64,000 nt of DNA from Niveomyces insectorum RCEF 264 (Eukaryota; Ascomycota; Sordariomycetes; Hypocreales; Cordycipitaceae). The number at the start of each line of letters is the position of its first letter. The stretch's first letter is position 1. The notes under the pieces are model-generated. The model had not been told where the DNA came from and did not search any database. It saw only the letters and a list, made by a program, of their open reading frames with translations. This document shows positions 44,322-56,369 of the stretch, one piece after another. Both the position numbers and the translations under genes were made by a program. The stretch spans positions 1,515,359 to 1,579,358 of the forward strand of contig AZHD01000001.1 in assembly GCA_001636815.1 (NCBI GenBank), written 5' to 3'.

Positions 44322-46905
44322 CAACCAGCCGCTGTCACTGAAACAATCATAAACACAGGACATCCGGCGGTCACAACAACGACGCCTTCCACCACCGTCA
44401 CCACCGTCACCACCACCATGGCCCCTTCTACTCTCTTCCATTGAGCAAGAGTGGCCTTCCCGGTTATTGTCTTCAAGCTAAACAAGAAAAACCCACAAAA
44501 ACACGTCATAAACCGATTCTTTTCTTTTTCTTCTTTTTGATGGTTGTTTTCAGGGACGGCGTTTCTTCAACTTGGGGAAAGACAAAAATTCCAATAAAAG
44601 ACATATACGGCTGTGCAACAGACATTTTCAGATCTGGTATCAAGAAAGCGGAGCGCGCGATGGGCAGAGGCAACGACAACAGCATCGACAGCATAAAGGG
44701 CAGGCATCTTTTTTTTAAAGGCATTACGGCGTTCAGCATTACGTTTCGGCGATTCACTCGGCATTTACATCCTGCTCTGGGATTTTTTTTTCTCTGCGGT
44801 TTTTCCCTCTTTCTCATTCTTTAGCGGGCGAGCGATTGTTTTATTCTAGCCTTTGATTTAAATGGATCACAGGGAAGAGGTGCAAGACTTCCAGCAGCAC
44901 GAACCGCAAGGTCGGTTAACAAGACTTTCCCCCCTTTTTATTTGTTTTATTTATTTTTTTATTCTGCTCCCTCATCGGCTGGGTCTTCGGACGGGTATAT
45001 ATTGCATTTCTGGGTAGGCGAACACAAGCGGATCTTGTTTAATTTGTTTTTCTTTTTTTTTTTTTCTCGAAGAGAATTGCAGCAATGCAGTCTGGTAAAT
45101 ATGCAGACAAAAACACCCTTTCCTTTCCCTTTTTCTTCTATTCTTTTTTTTATCTTTCTTCTACTTTCGTTACATCAAGCTTTCCCTCTCTTTACCACAT
45201 TTCTTGTCTCGACAGCAATGGTTTTTTCATAATGATACCCTCAATACGCGAGTTGGTCGAGTTACCACAAGCGCTGAGTCCGTGTCGGGCTTTCACTTCT
45301 TTTTCTTTCGCTTGCACATTACGTTCGCTCGTCTTAGGCCGACCGGGCTGTCTCTATTTCTTACGAAACGCGTTACGGTTTTTACGGTCTTTTACGATAT
45401 ATATACTCCGCCACGAACCGAATGAAGCAGCGCATTCTCTACTACGGAAGAGCACAGGAGTGCTTCAAACTTTCTTGTTCGACGAGATGCACGAAGTGAA
45501 ATACACGGAGATATATTTGAATCTAACGCTTATCTAGGAAGAACCGGTTTCTTCCCCTGATATTCGCTATTTTATATTGTGATAAGCCGGACGTGCTGCG
45601 TATTTCGACATTTTCTATCCAATTTCCCAGGGAACAAGGGCAACAGGGGCAGAAACATGGCACTGGTTGCCATGTTTTCGCGTTCTACATCTGTCATTCA
45701 ATTGACGAGACTTCTGGGATTTTGGAGAAGACAGCCGGGGGTTCGGGGCGGGAAAGATGAAGATATGAAGTTGGGGATCCGAGGAGATGAGCGACATGGA
45801 AACAATTCGCTCTCCCGCAAGGGACGAGTGCGATTGGCTTGGTCGACCGGGCTTGGCCCCATTTAGGTCGTCTTATTTGCCACCATTGCCGATTCATCGT
45901 CTGCCCTTTGCACTCGACGAAAGCCACGCATTTATCTTGATATCGACACGATGCTCACCACAGGCGGGATTTGGAAAGAGAGGGATTGCAACCAACTGTA
46001 GTTCATCTCGCTACAAAGCTCTTGGGGTCTTTCTGAGCATCGAAAGCAGAAGAGCTGGTCCAGCTGCCTGGAGAGGGGAAAGGCGCAGTGAACGGGAACG
46101 CACGTCGCCGTGCGACGGCCCCGATGATCAAGCCCTTTCCTCCTGTGGCGGACCACAATGAGGTGCTGGTTTTTTCTTTTGTCTGTCTTGTGTGTCTCCT
46201 TTTGTCTTTGGAACGAAGCCAGTCCAGGCGATTGCTTCGTATTCCATCCTTGTGGGCTCGGTTCTTCACAAGGAGCTACCTCTTCCTTGTAACTCCATTG
46301 TTGTTATATCTACCTAATTTGGAGCCAAAACAGCCAATACAAAAAAAAAAAAACGGAAAATAAAAATTTTTGCGTCGCGATGTCTCGTAGAGCATCTTTC
46401 TGCATACGCACGCGTCCCTCTCTGTATGTCTACTGTGCTGAGTGAGATGGTCCGTAGCATAAATCAAAAGACGAGACGACCATGACAAGGCCGGCGTCAG
46501 CCGGTGGGAGAAAAAAATGAAAATGAAAAGAGATGACCAAAAGCAGCCTACGTAGGGTGGGTAGGGCATACGACTATGGTCACTTGGTAGGAACCACGGA
46601 ATACACGATACTGGTTCACGAAGCATTCGTAGGCTCACTGTTTTCGCGTCCGTCTGTCCACCATCTCCGTTATTTTAGTAATTACTGCATTCGTCGCATC
46701 GACGGATTTATTTTTTTGCACGTAAATTAACGTGACCAAACAAAAAAAAAATTTTTATGAAAAAAGACTGCTTCGTGTGGCTCTTATGTGAAGGAATGAG
46801 AGAACAAGGGAAAAAACACATCGAAAACAAGCACGCTTTACACAGGCCCGCAGGCAGGGGAAAAAATAACACAACTATTTCGAGAACACTGCCATCCCCC
46901 CAACG
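44322..46905. other. Convergent intergenic region (2.6 kb)
   Basis: Between the 3' ends of the gene at 43149 and the alcohol oxidase gene. It contains T-rich and A-rich runs and an ATTGG motif near 45834. No gene is supportable. Confidence 0.55.
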
Positions 46906-48950
46906 TCACCCGGCCAGCTCCGCCACGAGGCCCTGCGCGATCCAGTCCGCCAGCGCCATCGCCGTCACCATCGGGTTGACCCCGCTCGCGCTGGGGAACA
47001 CGCTCGCGTCCGCGACGTAGAGCCCGCGCGTGCCCCAGACGCGGCCGCGGGGGTCCACGACGCTGGCGGCGCCCCCGTCGTCGCCCATGCGGCAGGTGCC
47101 CATCTGGTGGGCGGACCCGACGGGCGTGGCCCGGCGGCGCGGACGCGAACGAGCCAGGCCTCGAACGCGGCCGCGTCGTCATCGTCGTCGTCGTCGTCGT
47201 CGTCACCGTCGTCATCGTCACCCTTGCCGCCGATCTTCGACGGCCGCACGTACGGAGCCACGCCCGCCAGGTACGGGCGGATCTCGTAGGCGCCGGCGGC
47301 GCGGCACAGCCGGGCCAGGCCGACAGCCCCCTCGACGCCGTGCCTGCGGTCGCGGGGCGAGAGCGCGTAGTCCACCACAGGCTGTCCCGTGGTCGGGTCC
47401 GGGTACACGCGGCCGCTGTCCTGGTCGCGGACCAGCGAGATGAAGCTGTCCATGTGGCGGTAGCGCAGGACGGCGAGCTTGAAGTCGAGGCTGCTCTGCC
47501 AGGTGATGCCGGCGAGACAGACATAGGGCTGGGGAAGGGGGTTGGCGTGGTAAGTTTGTGGCTCTTCGCACTGAATGAAAAAAAAAACAAAAACAAAAAA
47601 AAAAAACAAAAAAGAAACAAAAACTTACCACCATACACGTCGGCTCGAGCCGGGCACCGTGGCCCTTGCCGTCCAGATCTTCGAAGCTGGTGCAGATGCT
47701 CGTAATCACGCCCTCTGGGCAGGCAAAACGAATCGTGGTTAGTCACTTTGCTGCATGCCAAAACCGGTTTATATTTTCCACGCATTCGGATGTCTTACTC
47801 TCCATCGGCTTCGTTTCCTCGTGGAAAAAGGCAGACACGCCGGTGCAGGGATGAATGTGCAGGTTCCGCCCGATTTGCGGGTTCTACGGTGTACAATTAG
47901 CAAGGGAGAACAGCCGAGATACAATTGAAACAAAATAAAAAAACGCCCATAAAACGCACCGTCAAGCCACTCTTGATCAGCACGAGCGGGCTCCACAGGC
48001 TGCCGGCGGACACGATGACCGTCTTGGCTTTGATCACCACACGGCGCGTGATCCGCTGGTCGGCCGGACCCGTGACGCCGCCGCTGGCATCCCGCGACAC
48101 CCACGCGCCGACGACGCCGGTCGCCTGTGGCGTGGATGCCAATGCAGAGGCGGACGCGGGTGCTGGGACGCGGTGGGGAATGGCCGTGGCCGCTGCGCCT
48201 TCTTGGCGGCCGTCGTCGCCGTCGAAGAGCACACGCTCCACGTGGAAGCCCTCGACGAACTGGGCGCCGGCCGTGGCGGCGGCCGGCAACCAGCTGACCG
48301 TCGTGCCCCGTTTCTCGCCGCTGGCGCAGCCGAGGTGGCAGTAGCCGTCGTCGTGCGGCCGGCCGCCCAGGGTGTTTTGCAGCACGGGCTCCGCCGCGAA
48401 GCCCAGCTTGGCGGCGCCGTCGAGGAGGACGCGGCCGCGGTGCGACTGCCCGTCGTGGGTGACCGGGTGGTGGGTCTGTTTGGTGGTGCCGCTGGCCGTG
48501 GCCGTGGCCGTGGTCGCAGTCGCGCTCGCCTGGTCGTTCATGCCCATAAAGGCGCACACGCGGTCGAGGCTCGCGTCAAAGGCCGGCGTGGCCACAAAGG
48601 CCATGCCCGGCTGGTCGGGGGCCGCCCACTCGCGGCGCACGACGTCGGGCGTCCGCAGGCTGACGGACCAGTTGATGGCCCCGCCGCCGCCCCAGCACGC
48701 GCCGGCCAGCACGGACACGCGCGGGTCGGCCGCGGCCACGGCACCGCCGTTTTCAAACAGCAAGCGGGCGCCGACGTGCTGCGGCAGGGGCAGCTGGGAG
48801 GCGGCGAAATGGTAGCCCTTGTCGACGACGACGACGCGGTGGCCGGCGGCGGCGAGCACCTGGGCGCAGACGGCCCCGCCACAGCCGGAGCCGACGATGA
48901 CCACGTCGGTGTCGATCGTCGCGATCGTGTCGGGTGAGAGGCAACGCTTA

Positions 48951-48998
<48 letters not shown>

Positions 48999-49801
48999 AA
49001 CTGCAGAAACTGAAAAGGGTAGCCTGGCCGTGGCTGCCAGCGGGGCGGCACGTCCAAGTAGCCGGTGGTTTTGCGAAACGTGGACGACGCGAGGACCCAC
49101 GATATCTGCGCGAGAGCCTGGAACGTCCGCCCCAGCTTGCGGAACAGCGGGAGCCAGGCATTGGACCAGCCGCGCAGGATGGCTTCGCGGATGTGGACCG
49201 GCTGCCGGTGCACGGGCGTGCAGTAGCCGGTGAAGACGAAGGCGCCTAGTCGGCCACTTTTTGTTGTACGAAGCCGAAGTCAATATGCAGAACAGAATGA
49301 AAGCACGTTTTTTATATAGGGCAAGAAAAAAAAAGAGAAAAAAAGAAAGAAAAAGAGAAAGAAAAGGCCATGTGCATACGACAGCAACGTCAACAGGCCC
49401 CCGAGCTGCCGGATGGTTTTGGGGGGCACCCGGCCGAGGAGGCGTTTGATTCCGTCCAGTTGCTCCTGGTCGTCGGACGACCGGCCGGCCAAGTAGGCGG
49501 CGAGCAGAGGCGCATCCGGCGGGTTCACGACGGCGCCGCGTACGCGGGCAGCGACGGCGTCGTACTCGGGCTGCGGCAGCCGCAAGACGCTGGTGCGGTT
49601 GAAGTCGAGGCCGTCGACCGCAGCCTTGGTCTTGGTCTTATCGGCAGCCTCAGTCCGGCGGTCGTCCGGCGCCACCACGGGTGCCAGCGCACCGTCGAGC
49701 AAAGACAGGAACACGGCCCATTGGGTGTGGTTCCACCAGTCGCCGCGGGGAGCGGGCGCAAGGCTGGGGATGTCGGGTTTTGTTGTCTGCATGGCCGCCA
49801 T
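46906..49801 (-). pseudogene. Long-chain fatty alcohol oxidase, one-base frameshift
   Basis: FAD-dependent GMC oxidoreductase of the long-chain alcohol oxidase type, which oxidises fatty alcohols to aldehydes. Exons on the minus strand: 49801-49380, 49256-47960, 47883-47799, 47714-47629 and 47528-46906. The N-terminal region has PKTIRQLGGLLTLLS joined by splicing to GRLGAFVFTGYCTPVH. The FAD-binding site is DVVIVGSGCGGAVCAQVLA; later blocks include CWGGGGAINWS, NPQIGRNLHIHPC and GRVYPDP. Near 47130-47132 the frame shifts by one base. Before it the protein reads AFEAWLVRVRAAG; after it, in another frame, come TPVGSAHQMGTCRMG and the conserved end GLYVADASVFPSASGVNPM, with a stop at 46906. One added base in a GGG run restores 837 residues, so a sequencing error is plausible. 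Two poly-Asp tracts interrupt the protein. The last intron's acceptor (47529) was chosen over an upstream AG because the spacing fits the family. Confidence 0.82.
48955..48995. repeat. Coding (GTC)n repeat, poly-Asp on minus strand
   Basis: Trinucleotide repeat within the alcohol oxidase gene, encoding a run of about 15 Asp just before the FAD-binding motif. A second GTC-rich tract at about 47173-47220 encodes another Asp run near the C-terminus. Confidence 0.9.
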
Positions 49802-52800
49802 TGTTTCGTCGAGCAGAACGAAGAAACGATGGCCACGGCAAGGGAAGCTGACCAAGTCCCAAACAATGAAGGACAGGAGGCGACAAATACATAAACAAAA
49901 GAACGACGAAGAAGCTGTGGGTGACCTCCGGCTCTCTCACGGGAGCCTCTTATCCTCGACCGTGGCCATCTGTCGACTCACTGCAGCCTCGTACCCCCGT
50001 CCCTCTCCGGGCCCCCTCCGCCCCCCCCCTTGCTACATTCCCCTCTTTCCCTTGTTTCTTCGTACCCAGTGTCCTCGGCACGTCTGCGCCATCACCAAGC
50101 ATGAGACAACGACGGTGTGTTATCCTTTGCAACGACAGTTTTATACTACTTTTGATGTTTTCTTCCAAAACTCCCATCTCGTCGTCTCGTCTCAAGAGTC
50201 ATGGAAGACGGGACTCGCGGCAAAAAACCGTCGTGAGAGCAGCAAGCCTCGTCTACAAGCACAAACGGCAATGTGGTCGTCCCTTGACTGGCCTTTCTTG
50301 ATGCTGTCTCATCTCACTATGCTTTTGTTTGTCTGTGTTGAACGGCCTGCACGGAGTCATACAGAGTGGTTTCACACGCCTCTATACCGTATTCGCACAG
50401 TACGCACACTGTATGGTACATATTCGCACTGAACGAGCAGGTGAAGACTTCAGCCCTTCAGCTGGCGGCCGTGCTTAGGCCTGTTTCGGCGGCTGCGACG
50501 CTGTTCCAGAAACCCATTCGACAAATGACAGGACTTTGCCGCAAGAAGCAGGTTCTCGCCAACGCATCACAGCAAAGGCGTGAGGCCTTTGACGGACGAG
50601 AGAAAAATAGAGAAAAATAAAGTATTAAAGGTCTGACCGTTCTAGATTGGTTTTGCGGGGAAGACATGACACAGGTGACAAAGCAGAAGCGAAAAGCAAA
50701 AGCGACTAAAAAAGGAAAGAGAAGAAAAACAAGACTCGTGGATGACAGCCTCGGCTGCGATGTATCAAAGATAAGAAAACGGACTTCTCCAGGAGACTCA
50801 CGGTTGACGTCGTCATTGCCCATTTTGTTGGCTTGCACATGCTTTCTTGCCGTTTACGCCCTTGCCTTTGGCCCGCCCGGCTCTTTCTCCTAACTGAGTA
50901 GCTCCTGCCGTCCTGGGCACGTACGTAGAGGCCGTTGTGCGCACTTGCAACGCGCTTGCACGCCCCGCGCATTGGCATTGGCGGGCTTGGTATCGCGTTT
51001 TTGTTGGGAAAAAGGAAAGTGCGGGACAACAACTGGGGACCGTTTTTGCCTCGTGTCCGGTTGGGAGGCAAAAAGAGCAGGCACGGCGGGGCATTTTCCA
51101 TGATTGAGCAAGCAAACAAGCAAACAAGCAAACAGACAATAAAGTAAATGGCAAACACGATCGGCAGGCGCGCGCGCGCGCCGTTCCTTCCTTGACGTTG
51201 TTCGTCGCGATCGACCGTGCTTACCTTGTGTGACGAAATGGCGTATTGTAAATTCAAGTACGGGGGGGCACCACTCTTTGTCGTATAAGTCAACGCATGC
51301 CATTGGTCAATTCGATCCTTCCCAACAAAATGGGCGGCGTTACTTTTTCTTTGATCCAAGGGAAGGAAGGTACTGTCTCGTAGTTGTTGTACATTGCTTC
51401 CCCCCCCAAGACAAAAAAGTGCGACTGCCTTCATATTTCGTAAAAATGCGGTTTCCGAAAGCGAAATGACAATAATAAAACGCTGTCTCAAAAATCGCCG
51501 ATTTGCACCTTTTCGCTTCTGTATGTAGCTGTAATTTCGACGCTCGTCCCGTCGTACCATCCCGGCACTCCCGCCGCTTCCGAAGAAACCGAAACGTGAC
51601 AGGGAACGACCAAAAAAGCCAAAAAAGGGAGCCAAAAAAGGCAGCCAAGAATTGGCACCGAATCGATCAAACACTTGCTCGTCGATTCACCATCCAACGG
51701 TTAAGGAGCACGATTTGCCCCCGAGAGTTCCCCAGCAATTTCACTCCCATGTCGTCACCACTGCCAGATACGGCGCTAAACTCCGTCGTAGACCAAAAAA
51801 AAGAAGGAAAAATTAAAAATTAAAATAAAAAAAAGACGAGAAATACTATGTGGGCCACAGACAGAGCCGAGGCGTCGAGGAAAAAAACAAGAAAAGAAAA
51901 AAAAATGGCCTGCCTTGTGACTGATTGGTTGCCGTACATTCCGTGATTGCAGGTTGTCCGTGGCTTGTTCCGGAGTTCATGATAATCCTGCCAGCGCTGC
52001 CTCCAATACCTCGCTCGTCATGATCGTTGCATTCGTTCCAGCGCTCGTTTCTTACTAGGTTCCGTGCCAACCAAGGGAGACAGGCCGTTTTGGGTTTGTG
52101 AGACCAAACAATGGCAGTACGTAGAAGGAAGGACCCACTGCCGGCACGGATTGGCTGCCGGATCATACAAAACGTACGCCGTCAAGGCCAGATAGAGCCG
52201 CCCCTTATAAACGGCATTCACTCAGAACTTTTGTTTCTACGTTTCCTCGTTTCCCCGTCTTTACGTTCTTTCCTGTTTTCTACCGTACGTCGTTGCTCTT
52301 TCCTCCTTCTCCGAAGACAAAACAAAGGCATTGCCTCTTCCGGCCGACCTGCCTCTTGCCCCTTCCGTTTATTCTCGCAGCCCTAGTCGCAGCGTTCGTT
52401 GTGCTGCCCTGTCTTCCCTCTCCGTTCTCCGTTCCTCCATACGTCGTCCGTGATACGCCGTGTTCTCCACTATTTTCTCTTGTCCTTTTTTCTTTTTTTT
52501 TTCTTTCTTTTTTTTTTCCTTTTTTCTTTTTCCTTTTGTCAACCTTTTATTCTTCTATATTTCCCCCCTTTCTTCTCTCCTTTTTTTCTTCCATTCTTCT
52601 TCCTCTTTTTCTTTCTCGCTCTTTACAGTATTATTAGCTTCCTCCTCCTCCCCCTCTCCTCTTCCTCGTCAGAGAGTGGTGGCCGTCCTTCTCTCTGCCG
52701 GCTGTCATCGAGTCCGCCATCGGTTTTCTTTTGCGCCTCTGGAGCTTCACTCCCTCTCGACAGGTTGTTGCACTACCTGTATCTTCTTCTGTGCCCGCAC

Positions 52801-53028
52801 GAGCTCAACCTCACGCGTTCTCCCTTCTCTCTTTGCCGCCTATTACGACCTTTTCTCTCCTGGTTTCCCTCTGTTCTCTTCGGACCTTCTCGACGCCAAC
52901 CGGACTGTCAAAACCAACGCCTTGTCTTCCTCTTTTTCTCGTTCCTTTTCTTCTTCCTTTCTTCCTTCTACCTTCTTCTTCCTTTCTCATTGTCTTCGCC
53001 GAACGACTCCCGCCACAAAAAGGCCGCC
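49802..53028. other. Divergent intergenic region (3.2 kb)
   Basis: Separates the alcohol oxidase gene (-) from the ELO gene (+). The ELO side holds CCAAT and TATA elements and about 800 bases of CT-rich leader. A run of AAGC/AAAC units at 51107-51135 makes a low-complexity ORF on the minus strand. No gene is supportable. Confidence 0.55.
52150..52212 (+). promoter_or_regulatory. Putative ELO promoter (CCAAT and TATA)
   Basis: ATTGG (inverse CCAAT) at 52150-52154 and TTATAAAC at 52205-52212, followed by strongly CT-rich DNA until the ATG at 53029. If used, this gives a leader of roughly 800 nt unless it contains an intron. Confidence 0.45.
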
Positions 53029-54781
53029 ATGGCGTCTCCGTCCCTTTTCGTTCACCTGCCCGCCGCATCCCGCTTCCGCATCCCGCCCAACCCCATTCCC
53101 GAATTCATTCCGCCGGCCCAGCCGGGCTCCTTCGCCTACGCGCCCCCCATCTCCATCCCGGACCGCGTCTACTCCGCCGTCCTTGATCCCCGCGTGCCGT
53201 TGACCATCGCCGCCGTCTACGCCGTCACCGCCAAGCTCCTCAACCGGTACAACCGATCCACCGGCCGGCGACCCTGGGCCGTCAGCAAGACGCCCTTCTT
53301 CTTCGCCTTTGTCGTCTTTCACAATGTCCTGCTCGCCGTCTACTCTGCCTGGACCTGGTGGGGCATGCTGGGCACCCTGCGCCGTAGTATCGCCAACCCC
53401 TTCACCAACACCGGCGACAGCACCACCGGCGGCTGGCCCGCCACCGTCGACAGTTTCTGCCGCCTCAGCGGCACCCCGGGCCTCGGCAACGGCCTGTTCT
53501 ACGACGAGGCCGCGGACCGCTGGCTGATCCAGTCGGCACCCGCGTCGCTCCTGGCCTCACCCGGCTTTTCCGTCCAGCCCGACCGCGCCCAGCCCGGCCG
53601 CCTCTGGAACGAGGGCCTCGCCTTCTACGGCTGGATCTTTTACCTGAGCAAGTTCTACGAGGTCGTCGACACCTTGATCATTCTCGCCAAGGGCAAGTTC
53701 AGCTCCACCCTGCAGACCTACCACCACGCCGGGGCCATGCTCTGCATGTGGGCCGGCATGCGGTACATGAGTCCTCCTATCTGGATGTTCGTGTTCGTCA
53801 ACTCCGGTATCCACGCCTTGATGGTAAGCCAAGACTACCCGCACACGTTGGATATATATATATATATATATTACGCACTCTGCTTACTCTTTTTAGTCTG
53901 CTTACTCTTTTTAGTACACCTACTACACCATTACCGCCTTTTCCATCCGCGTGCCCACCGCCATCAAGCGCTCGTTGACCACCATGCAAATCACCCAGTT
54001 CCTCGTTGGCGCCTCTTATGCGATGGCCCATTCGTTTGTTTCGTACACGGTCCCCGTCAGCGCGCCCACGGCGCAGACCGCGGGTGCGGCAGCGCCCGTA
54101 GCTCCCGCGTCGGCGGGTTCGTCGTCTGTGTTTGCGACGCTCAAGGGGTTCTTATCCGGCCTTGCTGCGGCACCAGGTGCCGCGGCTTCCTCGTCTGGCG
54201 CGACCCACGGTCTCGTGAACAACGGTACCGCTGCGCGCGCGGGATTCGTCGGCGCGAGCCTCCGGACGGTGCCTTGCATTGTCACTACGGGCGAGACCTT
54301 TGCCATTTGGCTCAACGTCCTGTACCTCGCGCCATTGACCTACCTGTTTGTTAAGTTCTTCATCACGTCGTACTTGCGGCGCAGCAGTGCCGAGAGCGCG
54401 CGGGTGGCCCGTCTCGGGAAGAAGGGCGCCCACAACGACAACGACGACGCCACTGCCAACGACGCTAGTACTGCCCGCTCCGACGGATACGGCCGCACTG
54501 GCCTGTCACGGTCCACCACGGGCCCTGGAGGCGAGCACGCAACGCTCGCAGCCGCCCTCGCCACCACCGAAGAGGAGGTACGCCGGCGTCTGAGTAACGT
54601 CGGCAATCTAGCCGAGAAAGCCGGTTGGGACGCGGCTAGGAACCTCGAACAGGAAGTGTACGGCGAATCCGGCAAGGCCGACGAGGTCGAGGCAGCGGCC
54701 GACATGCCAGCGCCGGCCACCCCGCCGGCCAACGGCCGCCCTAAGAAGGCCAAGGCGCGCACCAGCCGGCACGCTACATGA
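53029..54781 (+). CDS. ELO-family very-long-chain fatty acid elongase
   Basis: ER-membrane condensing enzyme of fatty acid elongation, which adds malonyl-CoA units to acyl-CoA. Exons 53029-53823 and 53915-54781 give 553 residues. The start ATG sits in GCCGCCATGGC. Hydrophobic segments begin near residue 55. The family core is FYGWIFYLSKFYEVVDTLII, then LQTYHHAGAMLCMWAG, and SGIHALM joined by splicing to YTYYTITAF. In this protein the HxxHH box reads QTYHH, with Gln for the first His. A loop rich in Ala/Pro/Ser (about 320-385) precedes the last membrane segments, and a long hydrophilic tail ends RPKKAKARTSRHAT. The 91-nt intron has a GTAAGC donor, a (TA)n run, and an exact 18-bp duplication of the acceptor. 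Confidence 0.92.
53879..53914 (+). repeat. Tandem 18-bp duplication of a 3' splice site
   Basis: TCTGCTTACTCTTTTTAG occurs twice in direct succession (53879-53896 and 53897-53914). Both copies end in a usable TTTTTAG acceptor. Only the second gives the conserved YTYYT reading. Use of the first would insert 18 nt ending in an in-frame TAG. Confidence 0.9.
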
Positions 54782-56369
54782 CGGCATGGCAATACCGCGG
54801 AAGTGGGACATATCGGCGAAGCAGAAAAGGGACGACAAAGAATTTGAGACACCCTGAGACGCGAGACCGCCCCCCGCTCGAATACCCAGGCCCGAATGCA
54901 CGCATTACAATGGGCTACAGCACGACCCGCGTCGCAACTGCATGCGATGCGAAAACAACTGCTCAGGAGATGTTTCAGCTGGCGGGACGTGAACAACTAG
55001 ACCCCTAATAATACAAGAGCGAAAAAGAGGCGAGAGGAAAGAGTGGGATTTGGGGAAGCGAAGCGTTTGGCTTATACGAGTGAAAAAGAAGGAACACGAA
55101 TGCAATGAAAGGCGGCGGGAAAAAGGGGAAGACAAAAATGGCGTTTTTTTCGGTTTTGGTTGGTTTTGGGTAAAGCATCTGCGTTAGACAAACATGATAA
55201 TGCCAACACATTAAAAAAACAAAAAAAACCCGCGCTGGCTGTGATGAAAGAACGACATAAGACGAGATGGTTAACGAATCCGGTACAGCAACAATCACCA
55301 TGCTCGTTTGCTACGTGCCTCGACGGTACACGGATCAAAAATGTAAAAACTTTCAAGTAACTTTTATTGAACCTCCTAAAGGGGAAGAAAACCTTTTCCT
55401 CCCCCCCTATCACAACCCTTGTTTCGACCAAATAATTGGTAATCTAACCGTGCAATTTCTCCCCCTTCCTCGTGCTGCAAACAGCATTCCACCATTTTCG
55501 GCTTTGTCCTTGCGTCCAACGAACAACCTAATCGACAATACAGATAGACGACAAGTAAGATAAAAATCATTTCTGCCTTTGGGTTAAAAAAAAACACCTT
55601 AAAACATGGAAAGGACACACAAAAAAAATGAAACGAAAAAATAAACCGTAGCCCTTGAGAACGCCACCGGGGAGGGATAAAAAGAAAATAGATGAGATAA
55701 AGAGATAGGCGCACCCAAAACACTGCCGCCGACAGCCTGGGGAAGGGGGGGGAAACGACCAAAAAAATAACACCGAGCGATATGATGGTATCGTCGACGG
55801 TTCCACAGAAGCTAGCCATTTTCAACTGCTTCACCAAGCAACAAAGCGACATGGTCCTGTTCCATACACCCTGCCCTTTTTCAAGATCCTTGACCAGTAT
55901 CCGCCCAAGAAAAAGAAAAAAACCAGAGAAAGGCAGAAAAGTAAGTCTATCAGTACAAACGAGAGAGTTGCCGAACTTTCCCGTTTTGGTGACCACAGTG
56001 CATCACACCTCTCACAGCAGCAGAACAAACCAAGCAAAGCCGCAAAATTGTTCCAATAAAGAAAAGGGGGGGAGAGGGGGGGAAGAATTTGAGGATTAAA
56101 GAAAACAAGAAGACAGCATCGGAGGTATTGCGATGACTGGTCGGGGCTTGACCGGGTTGTGACTGCGGCGCAATCTTCATAGTAAAGAAGGCGTAAATAA
56201 AATAAAAAAAAAGGGTTGGGCGAAGATGTGATGCGCCAACCAAACAAAAAAATGCCTGATAAAAAAGGTGAAGTGATGGCGGGATGAATCGAATTTTGGT
56301 ATCATTTGTTTGGCCAACCTCACACCGTGGTGCATTGTTCCTTCTTTCCGGTCTTTTTCAGCCTCCACT
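54782..56369. other. Convergent intergenic region (1.6 kb)
   Basis: 3' flanks of the ELO and PAB1 genes. It contains A-rich and C/T-rich stretches; no gene seen. Confidence 0.55.

Noticed and set aside
47530..47568. Upstream acceptor (ending ATTCAG near 47570) for the last oxidase intron
   Set aside because: In frame and plausible, but it adds 14 residues where family members have none; the acceptor at 47529 fits the spacing between the conserved blocks.
50706..51674. 322-residue minus-strand ORF between the oxidase and ELO genes
   Set aside because: Low-complexity, repeat-derived Cys/Leu stretch, no domain, no splice partners and alternate start; best read as chance ORF.
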